From positions 45,001 to 109,000 of the forward strand of contig CASHSZ010000115.1 in the NCBI GenBank assembly GCA_949358305.1: a stretch of DNA of 64,000 bases, read 5' to 3'. Made by a program: the position numbers and the translations under genes. Below are positions 20,764 through 31,590 of the stretch, in pieces. Every line of letters starts with the position of its first letter. Position 1 is the first letter of the stretch. The notes under the pieces are model-generated. The model was not told the origin of the DNA, ran no database searches, and saw nothing but the letters and a program-made list of their open reading frames with translations. Origin of the DNA: Strigamia acuminata. Its lineage: Eukaryota; Arthropoda; Chilopoda; Geophilomorpha; Linotaeniidae.

Positions 20764-21377
20764 CCTTCGGAAGCGAGTGCACCCGCAAAATCCGCACTTT
20801 GGGAGTGACTATTCTTCGGATTCCGGCAGGGCCAAACTCTTCCGGAAAATGTCCGGGGGAATGCTGAGAGTGCCGATAGACGACATTCGATTTTATGTCG
20901 TGGGTTTTTGTGCGGTTTGCGCCGTGTTTATTATTCGTACGAGATTTGGTATTTTCGCAGGGTTGTTGTCGCGCGAGATTCATCGAGGTAAAGCGAGTTC
21001 ATCAACGACCTCGCCGATGAATGTTGCTAAAAATCTGTGCAAGTGTTGTCAAATATTGCCGTGATTCGATGGAATTTTTGTCAGACATTGGGAAATTTTT
21101 TTTGACTTGTCCAACGCGCCAGTAAATCGAGCGTCCACACGCGCCCACATGCGTGAACAGTGCACTCGCCCTCCCGCCCCGTCGGCGTAGGCGCCGGCCG
21201 TCCCCCCTCTCTCTCTCTCTCTCTCTTCCGCCCGTCACCGAATTTTGTCAATATCTGATAAATTTCCACAGAATTGCAGCGACATTGTACGGGATATTTC
21301 TGCCCGATTTGACGGACTTATGTAAAACATTGCTGAAATTCCGTGGAAATTTATAAAATATTGACAAAGGTTGGTGA
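20764..21377. other. AT-rich subunit with CT tract, inverted relative to the main array; no gene seen
   Basis: Contains a stretch (20829-20900) that is the inverse of 45853-45924, and a subunit near 21080-21370 carrying CTCTCTCT at about 21209. That subunit is the reverse complement of the GA-tract subunits downstream. Open frames here are short and composed of repeat sequence. Confidence 0.6.
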
Positions 21378-22375
21378 CCGACCCACGGCGCGTTGCGGCG
21401 CGGTCGGAGCACGCGACCCGATCCCCCCCTCCCCCCGTCCCCAAAAAACCACGCCTCGAGGAACCCCGAAGTTCGGTTTCCGACCGGGTCGCCTCTTGAT
21501 CCGACCCGGGGCGCGTCACGGCGCGGTCGGAGGACGGCCCTCGCCCCCAAAAACCACACTCCGGGTCACGTGGTCTCGCACCCGACTCTCTCAGTTTTCC
21601 CGTTACGGGATCATGACGGGCCGTTACGGGATCGTGACGGGACCGTCGGCGGCCCGTTAACGGCCCGTGCGGGCCGTTACGGGATCGTGACGGAACCGTT
21701 GGCGGCCCGTTAACGGCCCGTACGACCCCATGCGGGCCGTTGACGGGCCGTTAACGGGCCGTTAACGGGCCGTTAACGGGCCGTGACGGTGTAAATCGAA
21801 AAAATCAACAACCGACAACACGTACATGAAAACGCGTACAACATTCATAGACATTAATCTCGAATCCTGTTTTTGGTTTTACGCCGTTAACGGGTCGTTA
21901 ACGGCCCGTTAACGGCCCGCATGAGGTCGTACGGGCCGTCGGCGAGCCGAAGTCCGGGAACGAAGGCCGTTACGGGATCGTGACGGTCCCGTCGGCGGCC
22001 CGTTAACGGCCCGTGCGGGCCGTTACGGGATCGTGACGGGACCGTCGGCGGCCCGTTAACGGCCCGTGCGGGTCGTTTTCGACCCGTTGCGGCCGTTTTC
22101 GACCCGTTGCGGCCCGTTTTCGACCCGTTACGGTCCTTGGCCGTAACGGGCCGAAAACGGGAAAACTGAAAAAGTCGAGTGCGAGACCACGTGACCCGGA
22201 GTGTGGTTTTTGGGGACGAGGGCCGTCCTCCGGCCGCGCCGCGGCGCGTCGTGGGTCGGGCGAGAAACGGCCCGGTCGGAAACCGAACCTCGGGGTTCCT
22301 CAAGGTGTGGTTTTTGGGACTGGGGGAGGGGAAAGAGACGTCCTCCGGCCGCGCCGCGACGCGCCGTGGGTCGGA
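21378..22375. mobile_element. Foldback-like GC-rich module 1
   Basis: Inverted repeats of about 232 bp (21378-21609) and 235 bp (22141-22375) align along their length, including CCAAAAACCACACTCC, TCACGTGGTCTCGCA and CAGTTTTCCCGTT. Each arm is itself two related subrepeats of about 117 bp. The interior holds 53-bp repeats, 11-bp GGGCCGTTAAC repeats and one AT island starting GTAAATCG at 21791. There is no transposase. Foldback elements are known for long subrepeated inverted termini; assignment to that class is inference. Confidence 0.6.
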
Positions 22376-24355
22376 CAAGAGAGAGAAAGACAACCTGGTC
22401 GGGGGGAGGGAAGTGGGCCGTTCTCCGACCACGTTGCAACGCGTCGCGAGTCCACATTACTACGTGTATCTCAACAACCGTTCAACTTAAAGACTCATAC
22501 TTTGTTTAAAAAAAAAAGCCAACAGCCAGTTTAATTAAGGTGTCTACTTTGCCACGAGAAGAAGCGGTATGACACGATCGCACTCGCTCGTCGGATTCCG
22601 CGAAACTCATCAACCCGGGGATTGCGCGCGGCAGCGCATAAAAAAACTCTTGACCCGAAAATAACGTGGGGTTGTATGAAAACCTGGATTTGGTATTTCG
22701 TAAACACACGCGCCGACGCATGGGGAATGTGGGAGTCCCTCCCCTGTGTTCCGAACGAGTCAATTTCGTCCCGAAAATATCCCGAAATTGCCGATATATG
22801 CATTTCGAGCCAGAAATATTGATCTTTATTTAAATGTTGATTGTTTAGCATTTTTTTTTACATTTCACCAATTTTCCTTATGTCCTGCCTTCCTCGCTCA
22901 TTTAACACCAAAATGGCCTGCATTGAGGATTATTCCCATAATCCTTTTCGCACGTATGGAGCGCAAACAGTCGCAATAAATGAATTCAGCGGAATTCGAC
23001 CTTGAGTTTGCGACGCCATCTTGAATACGAGTAAAGCACAGAATGGTGTCAATCATTCGAATTGATTAAAAATACAGACAAATCGATTAAAAACCAGCAA
23101 AAAACTAAATCGACAAAATCATTTAAAAATCAACAGATATCCATTTTGTTTGTTTTTGAACAAATTAAGAACTTTGAAAACACACCACAATTTTAAAAAG
23201 TAAACACTGGGGTCAAATAGGCGCCGAGACTCGTTTAAACGGGTGTGTGATGTGTGTCGCGGAGGCGGTGTGCGCGTTCGTGCGCAATATCGCGTGTAAT
23301 GCGCACGTCTGAGTGAGCACGAGAAAAATGGTGCACGCTGGCGGTTTACCGATGTGTCGAAGTCGGCGTACGAGCGCGACTCGCGTCGTACGTCTCAGAA
23401 AACATAAATACGGTGGTTTGGTGTTTATATCTAACGCACCAAACATGAACCAACTAGCAAATATACAAAACTAACAGTTATTTTAATAAAACAAGGTAAC
23501 TTACATAGTTGAAACCAAAAAGGAATTTAAAGGTGACAAAAGACATTGCCGTCGCCATGTGCGCGCTCGCTTATGTCAAACTGGGAAAATTAATAAACGT
23601 CCCGGCAGCACGATAGGCTTTTTAAACGCACATTTCATTTTCACGTGAACAAAACATGACGTTTAGTACTGCTCCAACATCTCCCCAACAACACCGACCG
23701 TTCCCTTTCTGACCGACAGCACCCCGTTGAAATCCGGGCTGATTCCCGCCTTGGAGATGACCACCGAAGGCGAGAACCAAGACGCGGTCGTGGCAAAGGA
23801 TATGCCCGAAACCCCGACCTTCTTTGTAGACAAGGAGTTGGACGCCGATGAGCGTTGGACGCGGGCACCGTCCACGCACGCCCGTGCACGCGCGATGTAC
23901 TTTTTGCAATATCTGACAAAACTTGCCCGACGCTTAAGAAAGAACCGCGCATGAATCGAGCAAAATTCCCACATAATTTGTATAAAAAGCGGTCCAACTC
24001 ATAAATTGAAGCTCTCGTGCAGCGCAGTGAATTCAAACAATGGCGACAGAGAAATTAAAAACAAGTCTAATTTATTCGACATAGGAACACTGGTGTACAA
24101 TAGAAAATGCGTGTGTGGTGCAACAATTGAAATTGCACGCGCTCAAAACAATTAGCAAAATAAAATCATACAAAACATCGAGACTGACGAGAGAGACGAG
24201 AGTCCACGCGATATACTCGCGTGGGCGCGTGTTGAACGTGCGCACGACGCGCAAGAACCGCACAAACTGAGTCGAGGAACCACTAAAATTAAACACATGT
24301 CCGATGCAAAAACAATTATCAATAAATACATCATTATCGTTGCTGTTTGCAAGGA
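22376..24355. other. 2-kb low-copy island between repeat blocks; no gene that I can defend
   Basis: Non-tandem sequence of mixed composition, present only here and, apparently identical, at 48066-50045. Two overlapping frames around 23663-23974 (minus) and 23727-23954 (plus) give non-repetitive peptides of no recognised family. The stretch 23460-23560 (ATAAAACAAGGTAACTTACA) loosely resembles part of the copia LTR, so a decayed LTR is possible. The region holds no satellite. Confidence 0.5.
23981..24042 (+). promoter_or_regulatory. Possible TATA-type promoter and leader (weak)
   Basis: TATAAAAAGCGG at 23981 is followed by GCAGTGA near 24025 and an ATG in good context (CAAACAATGGCG) at 24040. 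The frame after that ATG stops after 14 codons, so no gene supports it. It could belong to a decayed retroelement leader. The same bases recur at 49671-49732. Confidence 0.2.
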
Positions 24356-24713
24356 AATTGCCAAAAGTCGGTGACTGGCGGCGGGGCGAGTCCCGGGCGG
24401 AGGGGCGAGCATTGGCGGCCGAGAGGGAGAGAGAGGACGGCCGGGGCTCCCGCCGACGGTCGTAGGGGCGAGCCTTGGCGGGTTGGACGTGCGCATCGTC
24501 CACGCACGTGGGCGCGTGATTTACTGGCGCGTTGGACGAATTTTAAATTTTTTGTTTCCTATTTCTGACAAAATTTGCACCGACTTTTGGCAATTTGTGA
24601 CAAATTTTCACAGAATTTCGGCAACATTTTACGACACATTTCTGCCCGGTTGGACACATTTCCACAGGTTTTTTGTAAAACGTTGCTAAAATTCCGTTGA
24701 ATTTCATCAAAAA
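24356..24713 (+). repeat. Left-edge partial unit of the higher-order array
   Basis: First, diverged subunit of the array (CCAAAAGTCGGTGACTGGCGG, then GAGAGGGAGAGAGAGG). It leads into the standard AT-rich subunit beginning GTTGGACGAATTTTAAATT. Confidence 0.75.
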
Positions 24714-27412
24714 TTGTGTCAAAAGTCGGTGACGGGCGGAGGGGCGAGCTCCGGGCGCCCGAGAGAGAGAGAGAAAGAGAGAGAGAGGGGACGGCCGGGG
24801 CTCCCGCCAACGGGCGGAGGGGCGAGCCTTGGCGGGTTGGGCGTGCACTATCTAGGCATGTGGGCGCTCGATTTACCGGCACGTTGGACAAGTTTTGAAA
24901 ATTTTTTTTTCCTAATTTTTGACAAAATTAGCACCGAATTTTGCCAATATTTGATAAATTTCCACGGAATTTTATCAATGTTTTACAAAAAACCCCTGGA
25001 AATGTGTCCAATCGAGCAGAAATGTCTCGTAAAATATCGCTGAAATTTGTCTAAAATTGACAAAAAATCGGTGCAAGTTTTGCTAGATATTTGCCCGGAT
25101 CAAACTGTGCCCGAAACCGCCCGATCTGACAGTGTGCACGCGGGCTGGACGTGCCCACTGTCCCCGCATGTGCACTCGCCGGCGCGTTGGACGAGTTTAA
25201 GAAGATTTTATCAGTTTCTGACAAAACTTGCATCGATTTTTTGTCAATTTTTGATAAATTTCCCCAGAATTTTAGCAATAAAACCTTTGAAAATGTATCC
25301 AAAAGAGCAGAAATGTCCTGTAAAATATTGCTGAAAATCTGTTGAAATTCATCAAATATTGACAAAAATCTGTGACGAGCGGAGGGGCGATCCTTTGGCG
25401 GCCGAAAGAGAGAGGGGGGACGGTCGGGGCTCCCGCCGACGGGCGGAGGGGCGAGCCTTGGCGGCCGAGAGAGAGAGAGAGAGAGGACGGCCGGGGCTCC
25501 CGCCGGCGCACTGTCCACGCATGGGCGCGCTCGATTTACTGGCGCGTTGGACGAATTTTAAATTTTTTGTTTCCTATTTCTGACAAAATTTGCACAGACT
25601 TTTGTCAATTTTTGACAAATTTTCACGGAATTTCAGCAATGGGACGGACTTATGTAAAACATCGCTTAAAATCTGGAAATCTGTCAAATCTTCTTTAAAT
25701 TTATGCAAGATATTGGGAAATTTTGGTTTAACTCGTCCAACGGGCCGGTAAATCGAGCGCCCACACGCGCCCACATGCACGTCCAACCCGCATGGGCACT
25801 GTCACATCGGACGTTTGTTGCGTGCAAAACTTGCACCGACTTTTGGCCATTTTTGGTTAAACTTCCGCACAATTTCTGCCCGATTGGACACTGAGGTTCG
25901 GTTTCCGACCGGGTCGTTTCTTGTCCGACCCGCGGCGCGTCGCGGCGCGGCCGGAGGACGGCCCTCGTCCCCAAAAACCACACTCCGAGTCACGGGTCGC
26001 ACGGCCAACAGGCCGTGACGGGCCGTAGCGGGTCGAAAACGGGCCGTTAACGGCCCGTTGACGGCCCGTTAGCGGCCCGCATGAGGTCGCACGGGCCGTC
26101 GGCGAGCCGAAGTCCGGGAACGAAGGCCGTTACGGGACCGTGACGGGACCGTCGGCGGCCCGTTAACGGCCCGTGCGAGCCGTTACGGGATCGTGACGGG
26201 ACCGTCGGCGGCCCGTTAACGGCCCGTGCGAGCCGTTACGGAATCGTGACGGGACCGTCGGCGGCCCGTTAACGGCCCGTGCGGGCCGTTACGGGATCGT
26301 GACGGGACCGTCGGCGGCCCGTTAACGGCCCGTGCGACCCCATGCGGGCCGTTGACGGGCCGTTAACGGGCCGTTAACGGGCCGTTAACGGGCCGTGACG
26401 GTGTAAATCGAAAAAATCAACAACCGACAACACGTACATGAAAACGCGTACAACATTCATAGACATTAATCTCGAATCCTGTTTTTGGTTTTACGCCGTT
26501 AACGGGCCGTTAACGGCCCGTTAACGGCCCGTTAACGGCCCGCATGAGGTCGTACGGGCCGTTACGGGGTCGTGACGGGACCGTCGGCGGCCCGTTAACG
26601 GCCCGTGCGGGCCGTTACGGGATAGTTACGGAACCGTCGGCGGCCCGTTAACGGCCCGTGCGAGCCGTTACGGGATCGTGACGGGACCGTCGGCGGCCCG
26701 TTAACGGCCCGTGCGAGCCGTTACGGGATTGTGACGGGACCGTCGGCGGCCCGTTAACGGCCCGTGCGGGCCGTTTTCGACCCGTTGCGGCCGTTTTCGA
26801 CCCGTTGCGGCCGTTTTCGACCCGTTGCGGCCCGTTTTCGACCCGTTACGGTCCTTGGCCGTAACGGGCCGAAAACGGGAAAACTGAAAAAGTCGAGTGC
26901 GAGACCACGTGACCCGGAGTGTGGTTTTTGGGGACGAGGGCCGTCCTCCGACCGCGCCGTGACGCGCCGCGGGTCGGTCACCAACTTTTGTCAATTTTTG
27001 ACAGATTTTCACGGAATTTCAGCGACATTTTACGAGACGTTTCTGCCCGATGGGACGGACTTCTGTAAAACATTGCTTAAAATCCATGGAAATTTATCAC
27101 ATATTGACAAAATTCGGTGCAAGTTTTGTCAGAAATTAGGAAAAAACTTTTTTCAAAACTCGTCCAACGCGCCGGTAAATTGAGCGCCCACGTGCGTCGA
27201 CAGTGGGCGCTTCAAAACCGCGTGGACACTGTCAGATCTCGGCACAGTTTGATGCGCCCAAATCTAGCAATACTTGCACCGACTTTTGGCAATTTGTGAC
27301 AAATTTTCACAGAATTTCGGCAACATTTTACGACACATTTCTGCCCGGTTGGACACATTTCCACAGGTTTTTTGTAAAACGTTGCTAAAATTCCGTTGAA
27401 TTTCATCAAAAA
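24714..27412 (+). repeat. Higher-order unit L1 (2699 bp) containing module 2
   Basis: Counted from one TTGTGTCAAAAGTCGG anchor to the next. The first 1 kb is made of three diverged subunits of about 300-365 bp, each carrying GTTGGAC(G/A)A(A/G)TTT and TTTTGACAAA. Two of them carry GA tracts. The rest is a foldback-like GC block flanked by AT-rich subunits in mixed orientation. The same unit recurs at 31591, 50404, 53103 and 60962. Confidence 0.9.
25893..26978. mobile_element. Foldback-like GC-rich module 2
   Basis: Left arm about 25893-26000 and right arm about 26862-26978 are inverted copies sharing CCCCAAAAACCACACTCC and the GCGCGTC..CGGCGCGG core. The interior has 53-bp repeats (for example CGTGCG at 26172 and 26225), 11-bp GTTAAC repeats near 26345-26395, and one AT island starting GTAAATCG at 26403. 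Arms are shorter than in module 1 (one subrepeat). Confidence 0.6.
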
Positions 27413-28545
27413 TTGTGTCAAAAGTCGGTGACGGGCGGAGGGGCGAGCTCCGGGCGCCCGAGAGAGAGAGAGAAAGAGAGAGAGAGGGGACGGCCGGGGC
27501 TCCCGCCAACGGGCGGAGGGGCGAGCCTTGGCGGGTTGGGCGTGCACTATCTAGGCATGTGGGCGCTCGATTTACCGGCACGTTGGACAAGTTTTGAAAA
27601 TTTTTTTTTCCTAATTTTTGACAAAATTAGCACCGAATTTTGCCAATATTTGATAAATTTCCACGGAATTTTATCAATGTTTTACAAAAAACCCCTGGAA
27701 ATGTGTCCAATCGAGCAGAAATGTCTCGTAAAATATCGCTGAAATTTGTCTAAAATTGACAAAAAATCGGTGCAAGTTTTGCTAGATATTTGCCCGGATC
27801 AAACTGTGCCCGAAACCGCCCGATCTGACAGTGTGCACGCGGGCTGGACGTGCCCACTGTCCCCGCATGTGCACTCGCCGGCGCGTTGGACGAGTTTAAG
27901 AAGATTTTATCAATTTCTGACAAAACTTGCATCGATTTTTTGTCAATATTTGATAAATTTCCCCAGAATTTTAGCAATAAAACCTTTGAAAATGTATCCA
28001 AAAGAGCAGAAATGTCCTGTAAAATATTGCTGAAAATCTGTTGAAATTCATCAAATATTGACAAAAATCTGTGACGAGCGGAGGGGCGATCCTTTGGCGG
28101 CCGAAAGAGAGAGGGGGGACGGTCGGGGCTCCCGCCGACGGGCGGAGGGGCGAGCCTTGGCGGCCGAGAGAGAGAGAGAGAGAGGACGGCCGGGGCTCCC
28201 GCCGGCGCACTGTCCACGCATGGGCGCGCTCGATTTACTGGCGCGTTGGACGAATTTTAAATTTTTTGTTTCCTATTTCTGACAAAATTTGCACCGACTT
28301 TTGGCAATTTGTGACAAATTTTCACAGAATTTCGGCAACATTTTACGACACATTTCTGCCCGGTTGGACGAATTTTAAATTTTTTGTTTCCTATTTCTGA
28401 CAAAATTTGCACCGACTTTTGGCAATTTGTGACAAATTTTCACAGAATTTCGGCAACATTTTACGACACATTTCTGCCCGGTTGGACACATTTCCACAGG
28501 TTTTTTGTAAAACGTTGCTAAAATTCCGTTGAATTTCATCAAAAA
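27413..28545 (+). repeat. Higher-order unit S' (1133 bp)
   Basis: The 1015-bp short unit plus an exact-looking 118-bp internal duplication (28251-28368 repeated at 28369-28486). It contains no GC-rich module. The same structure occurs at 55769-56901. Confidence 0.9.
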
Positions 28546-31500
28546 TTGTGTCAAAAGTCGGTGACGGGCGGAGGGGCGAGCTCCGGGCGCCCGAGAGAGA
28601 GAGAGAAAGAGAGAGAGAGGGGACGGCCGGGGCTCCCGCCAACGGGCGGAGGGGCGAGCCTTGGCGGGTTGGGCGTGCACTATCTAGGCATGTGGGCGCT
28701 CGATTTACCGGCACGTTGGACAAGTTTTGAAAATTTTTTTTTCCTAATTTTTGACAAAATTAGCACCGAATTTTGCCAATATTTGATAAATTTCCACGGA
28801 ATTTTATCAATGTTTTACAAAAAACCCCTGGAAATGTGTCCAATCGAGCAGAAATGTCTCGTAAAATATCGCTGAAATTTGTCTAAAATTGACAAAAAAT
28901 CGGTGCAAGTTTTGCTAGATATTTGCCCGGATCAAACTGTGCCCGAAACCGCCCGATCTGACAGTGTGCACGCGGGCTGGACGTGCCCACTGTCCCCGCA
29001 TGTGCACTCGCCGGCGCGTTGGACGAGTTTAAGAAGATTTTATCAATTTCTGACAAAACTTGCATCGATTTTTTGTCAATTTTTGATAAATTTCCCCAGA
29101 ATTTTAGCAATAAAACCTTTGAAAATGTATCCAAAAGAGCAGAAATGTCCTGTAAAATATTGCTGAAAATCTGTTGAAGTTCATCAAATATTGACAAAAA
29201 TCTGTGACGAGCGGAGGGGCGATCCTTTGGCGGCCGAAAGAGAGAGGGGGGACGGTCGGGGCTCCCGCCGACGGGCGGAGGGGCGAGCCTTGGCGGCCGA
29301 GAGAGAGAGAGAGAGAGGACGGCCGGGGCTCCCGCCGGCGCACTGTCCACGCATGGGCGCGCTCGATTTACTGGCGCGTTGGACGAATTTTAAATTTTTT
29401 GTTTCCTATTTCTGACAAAATTTGCACCGACTTTTGGCAATTTGTGACAAATTTTCACAGAATTTCGGCAACATTTTACGACACATTTCTGCCCGGTTGG
29501 ACACATTTCCACAGGTTTTTTGTAAAACGTTGCTAAAATTCCGTTGAATTTCATCAAAAATTGTGTCAAAAGTCGGTGACGGGCGGAGGGGCGAGCTCCG
29601 GGCGCCCGAGAGAGAGAGAGAAAGAGAGAGAGAGGGGACGGCCGGGGCTCCCGCCAACGGGCGGAGGGGCGAGCCTTGGCGGGTTGGGCGTGCACTATCT
29701 AGGCATGTGGGCGCTCGATTTACCGGCACGTTGGACAAGTTTTGAAAATTTTTTTTTCCTAATTTTTGACAAAATTAGCACCGAATTTTGCCAATATTTG
29801 ATAAATTTCCACGGAATTTTATCAATGTTTTACAAAAAACCCCTGGAAATGTGTCCAATCGAGCAGAAATGTCTCGTAAAATATCGCTGAAATTTGTCTA
29901 AAATTGACAAAAAATCGGTGCAAGTTTTGCTAGATATTTGCCCGGATCAAACTGTGCCCGAAACCGCCCGATCTGACAGTGTGCACGCGGGCTGGACGTG
30001 CCCACTGTCCCCGCATGTGCACTCGCCGGCGCGTTGGACGAGTTTAAGAAGATTTTATCAATTTCTGACAAAACTTGCATCGATTTTTTGTCAATATTTG
30101 ATAAATTTCCCCAGAATTTTAGCAATAAAACCTTTGAAAATGTATCCAAAAGAGCAGAAATGTCCTGTAAAATATTGCTGAAAATCTGTTGAAATTCATC
30201 AAATATTGACAAAAATCTGTGACGAGCGGAGGGGCGATCCTTTGGCGGCCGAAAGAGAGAGGGGGGACGGTCGGGGCTCCCGCCGACGGGCGGAGGGGCG
30301 AGCCTTGGCGGCCGAGAGAGAGAGAGAGAGAGGACGGCCGGGGCTCCCGCCGGCGCACTGTCCACGCATGGGCGCGCTCGATTTACTGGCGCGTTGGACG
30401 AATTTTAAATTTTTTGTTTCCTATTTCTGACAAAATTTGCACCGACTTTTGGCAATTTGTGACAAATTTTCACAGAATTTCGGCAACATTTTACGACACA
30501 TTTCTGCCCGGTTGGACACATTTCCACAGGTTTTTTGTAAAACGTTGCTAAAATTCCGTTGAATTTCATCAAAAATTGTGTCAAAAGTCGGTGACGGGCG
30601 GAGGGGCGAGCTCCGGGCGCCCGAGAGAGAGAGAGAAAGAGAGAGAGAGGGGACGGCCGGGGCTCCCGCCAACGGGCGGAGGGGCGAGCCTTGGCGGGTT
30701 GGGCGTGCACTATCTAGGCATGTGGGCGCTCGATTTACCGGCACGTTGGACAAGTTTTGAAAATTTTTTTTTCCTAATTTTTGACAAAATTAGCACCGAA
30801 TTTTGCCAATATTTGATAAATTTCCACGGAATTTTATCAATGTTTTACAAAAAACCCCTGGAAATGTGTCCAATCGAGCAGAAATGTCTCGTAAAATATC
30901 GCTGAAATTTGTCTAAAATTGACAAAAAATCGGTGCAAGTTTTGCTAGATATTTGCCCGGATCAAACTGTGCCCGAAACCGCCCGATCTGACAGTGTGCA
31001 CGCGGGCTGGACGTGCCCACTGTCCCCGCATGTGCACTCGCCGGCGCGTTGGACGAGTTTAAGAAGATTTTATCAATTTCTGACAAAACTTGCATCGATT
31101 TTTTGTCAATATTTGATAAATTTCCCCAGAATTTTAGCAATAAAACCTTTGAAAATGTATCCAAAAGAGCAGAAATGTCCTGTAAAATATTGCTGAAAAT
31201 CTGTTGAAATTCATCAAATATTGACAAAAATCTGTGACGAGCGGAGGGGCGATCCTTTGGCGGCCGAAAGAGAGAGGGGGGACGGTCGGGGCTCCCGCCG
31301 ACGGGCGGAGGGGCGAGCCTTGGCGGCCGAGAGAGAGAGAGAGAGAGGACGGCCGGGGCTCCCGCCGGCGCACTGTCCACGCATGGGCGCGCTCGATTTA
31401 CTGGCGCGTTGGACGAATTTTAAATTTTTTGTTTCCTATTTCTGACAAAATTTGCACCGACTTTTGGCAATTTGTGACAAATTTTCACAGAATTTCGGCA

Positions 31501-31590
31501 ACATTTTACGACACATTTCTGCCCGGTTGGACACATTTCCACAGGTTTTTTGTAAAACGTTGCTAAAATTCCGTTGAATTTCATCAAAAA
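28546..31590 (+). repeat. Three tandem 1015-bp S units
   Basis: Anchors at 28546, 29561 and 30576 with the next at 31591, exactly 1015 bp each. Each has three diverged AT-rich subunits separated by GA tracts and GC-rich linkers (GACGGCCGGGGCTCCCGCC). All frames here are parallel shadows in every copy; I see no gene. Confidence 0.95.

Larger units (their letters stand above)
20764..27900. repeat. Segmental duplication, copy 1 (partner about 46454-53590)
   Basis: From CCTTCGGAAGCGAGTG onward this segment matches 46454 onward at a constant offset of 25,690 bp. In the parts I compared up to about 27.9 kb I saw one substitution (G at 25944, C at 51634). Further differences begin near 27,911 where repeat-unit subtypes diverge. 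The left edge abuts a truncated satellite monomer, whereas the partner is preceded by other sequence. Confidence 0.9.

Noticed and set aside
23663-23974. 103-codon minus-strand frame in the low-copy island
   Set aside because: Its C-terminal 60 residues look non-repetitive, but I recognise no family, a plus-strand frame overlaps it, and the second copy is identical and so gives no test of constraint.
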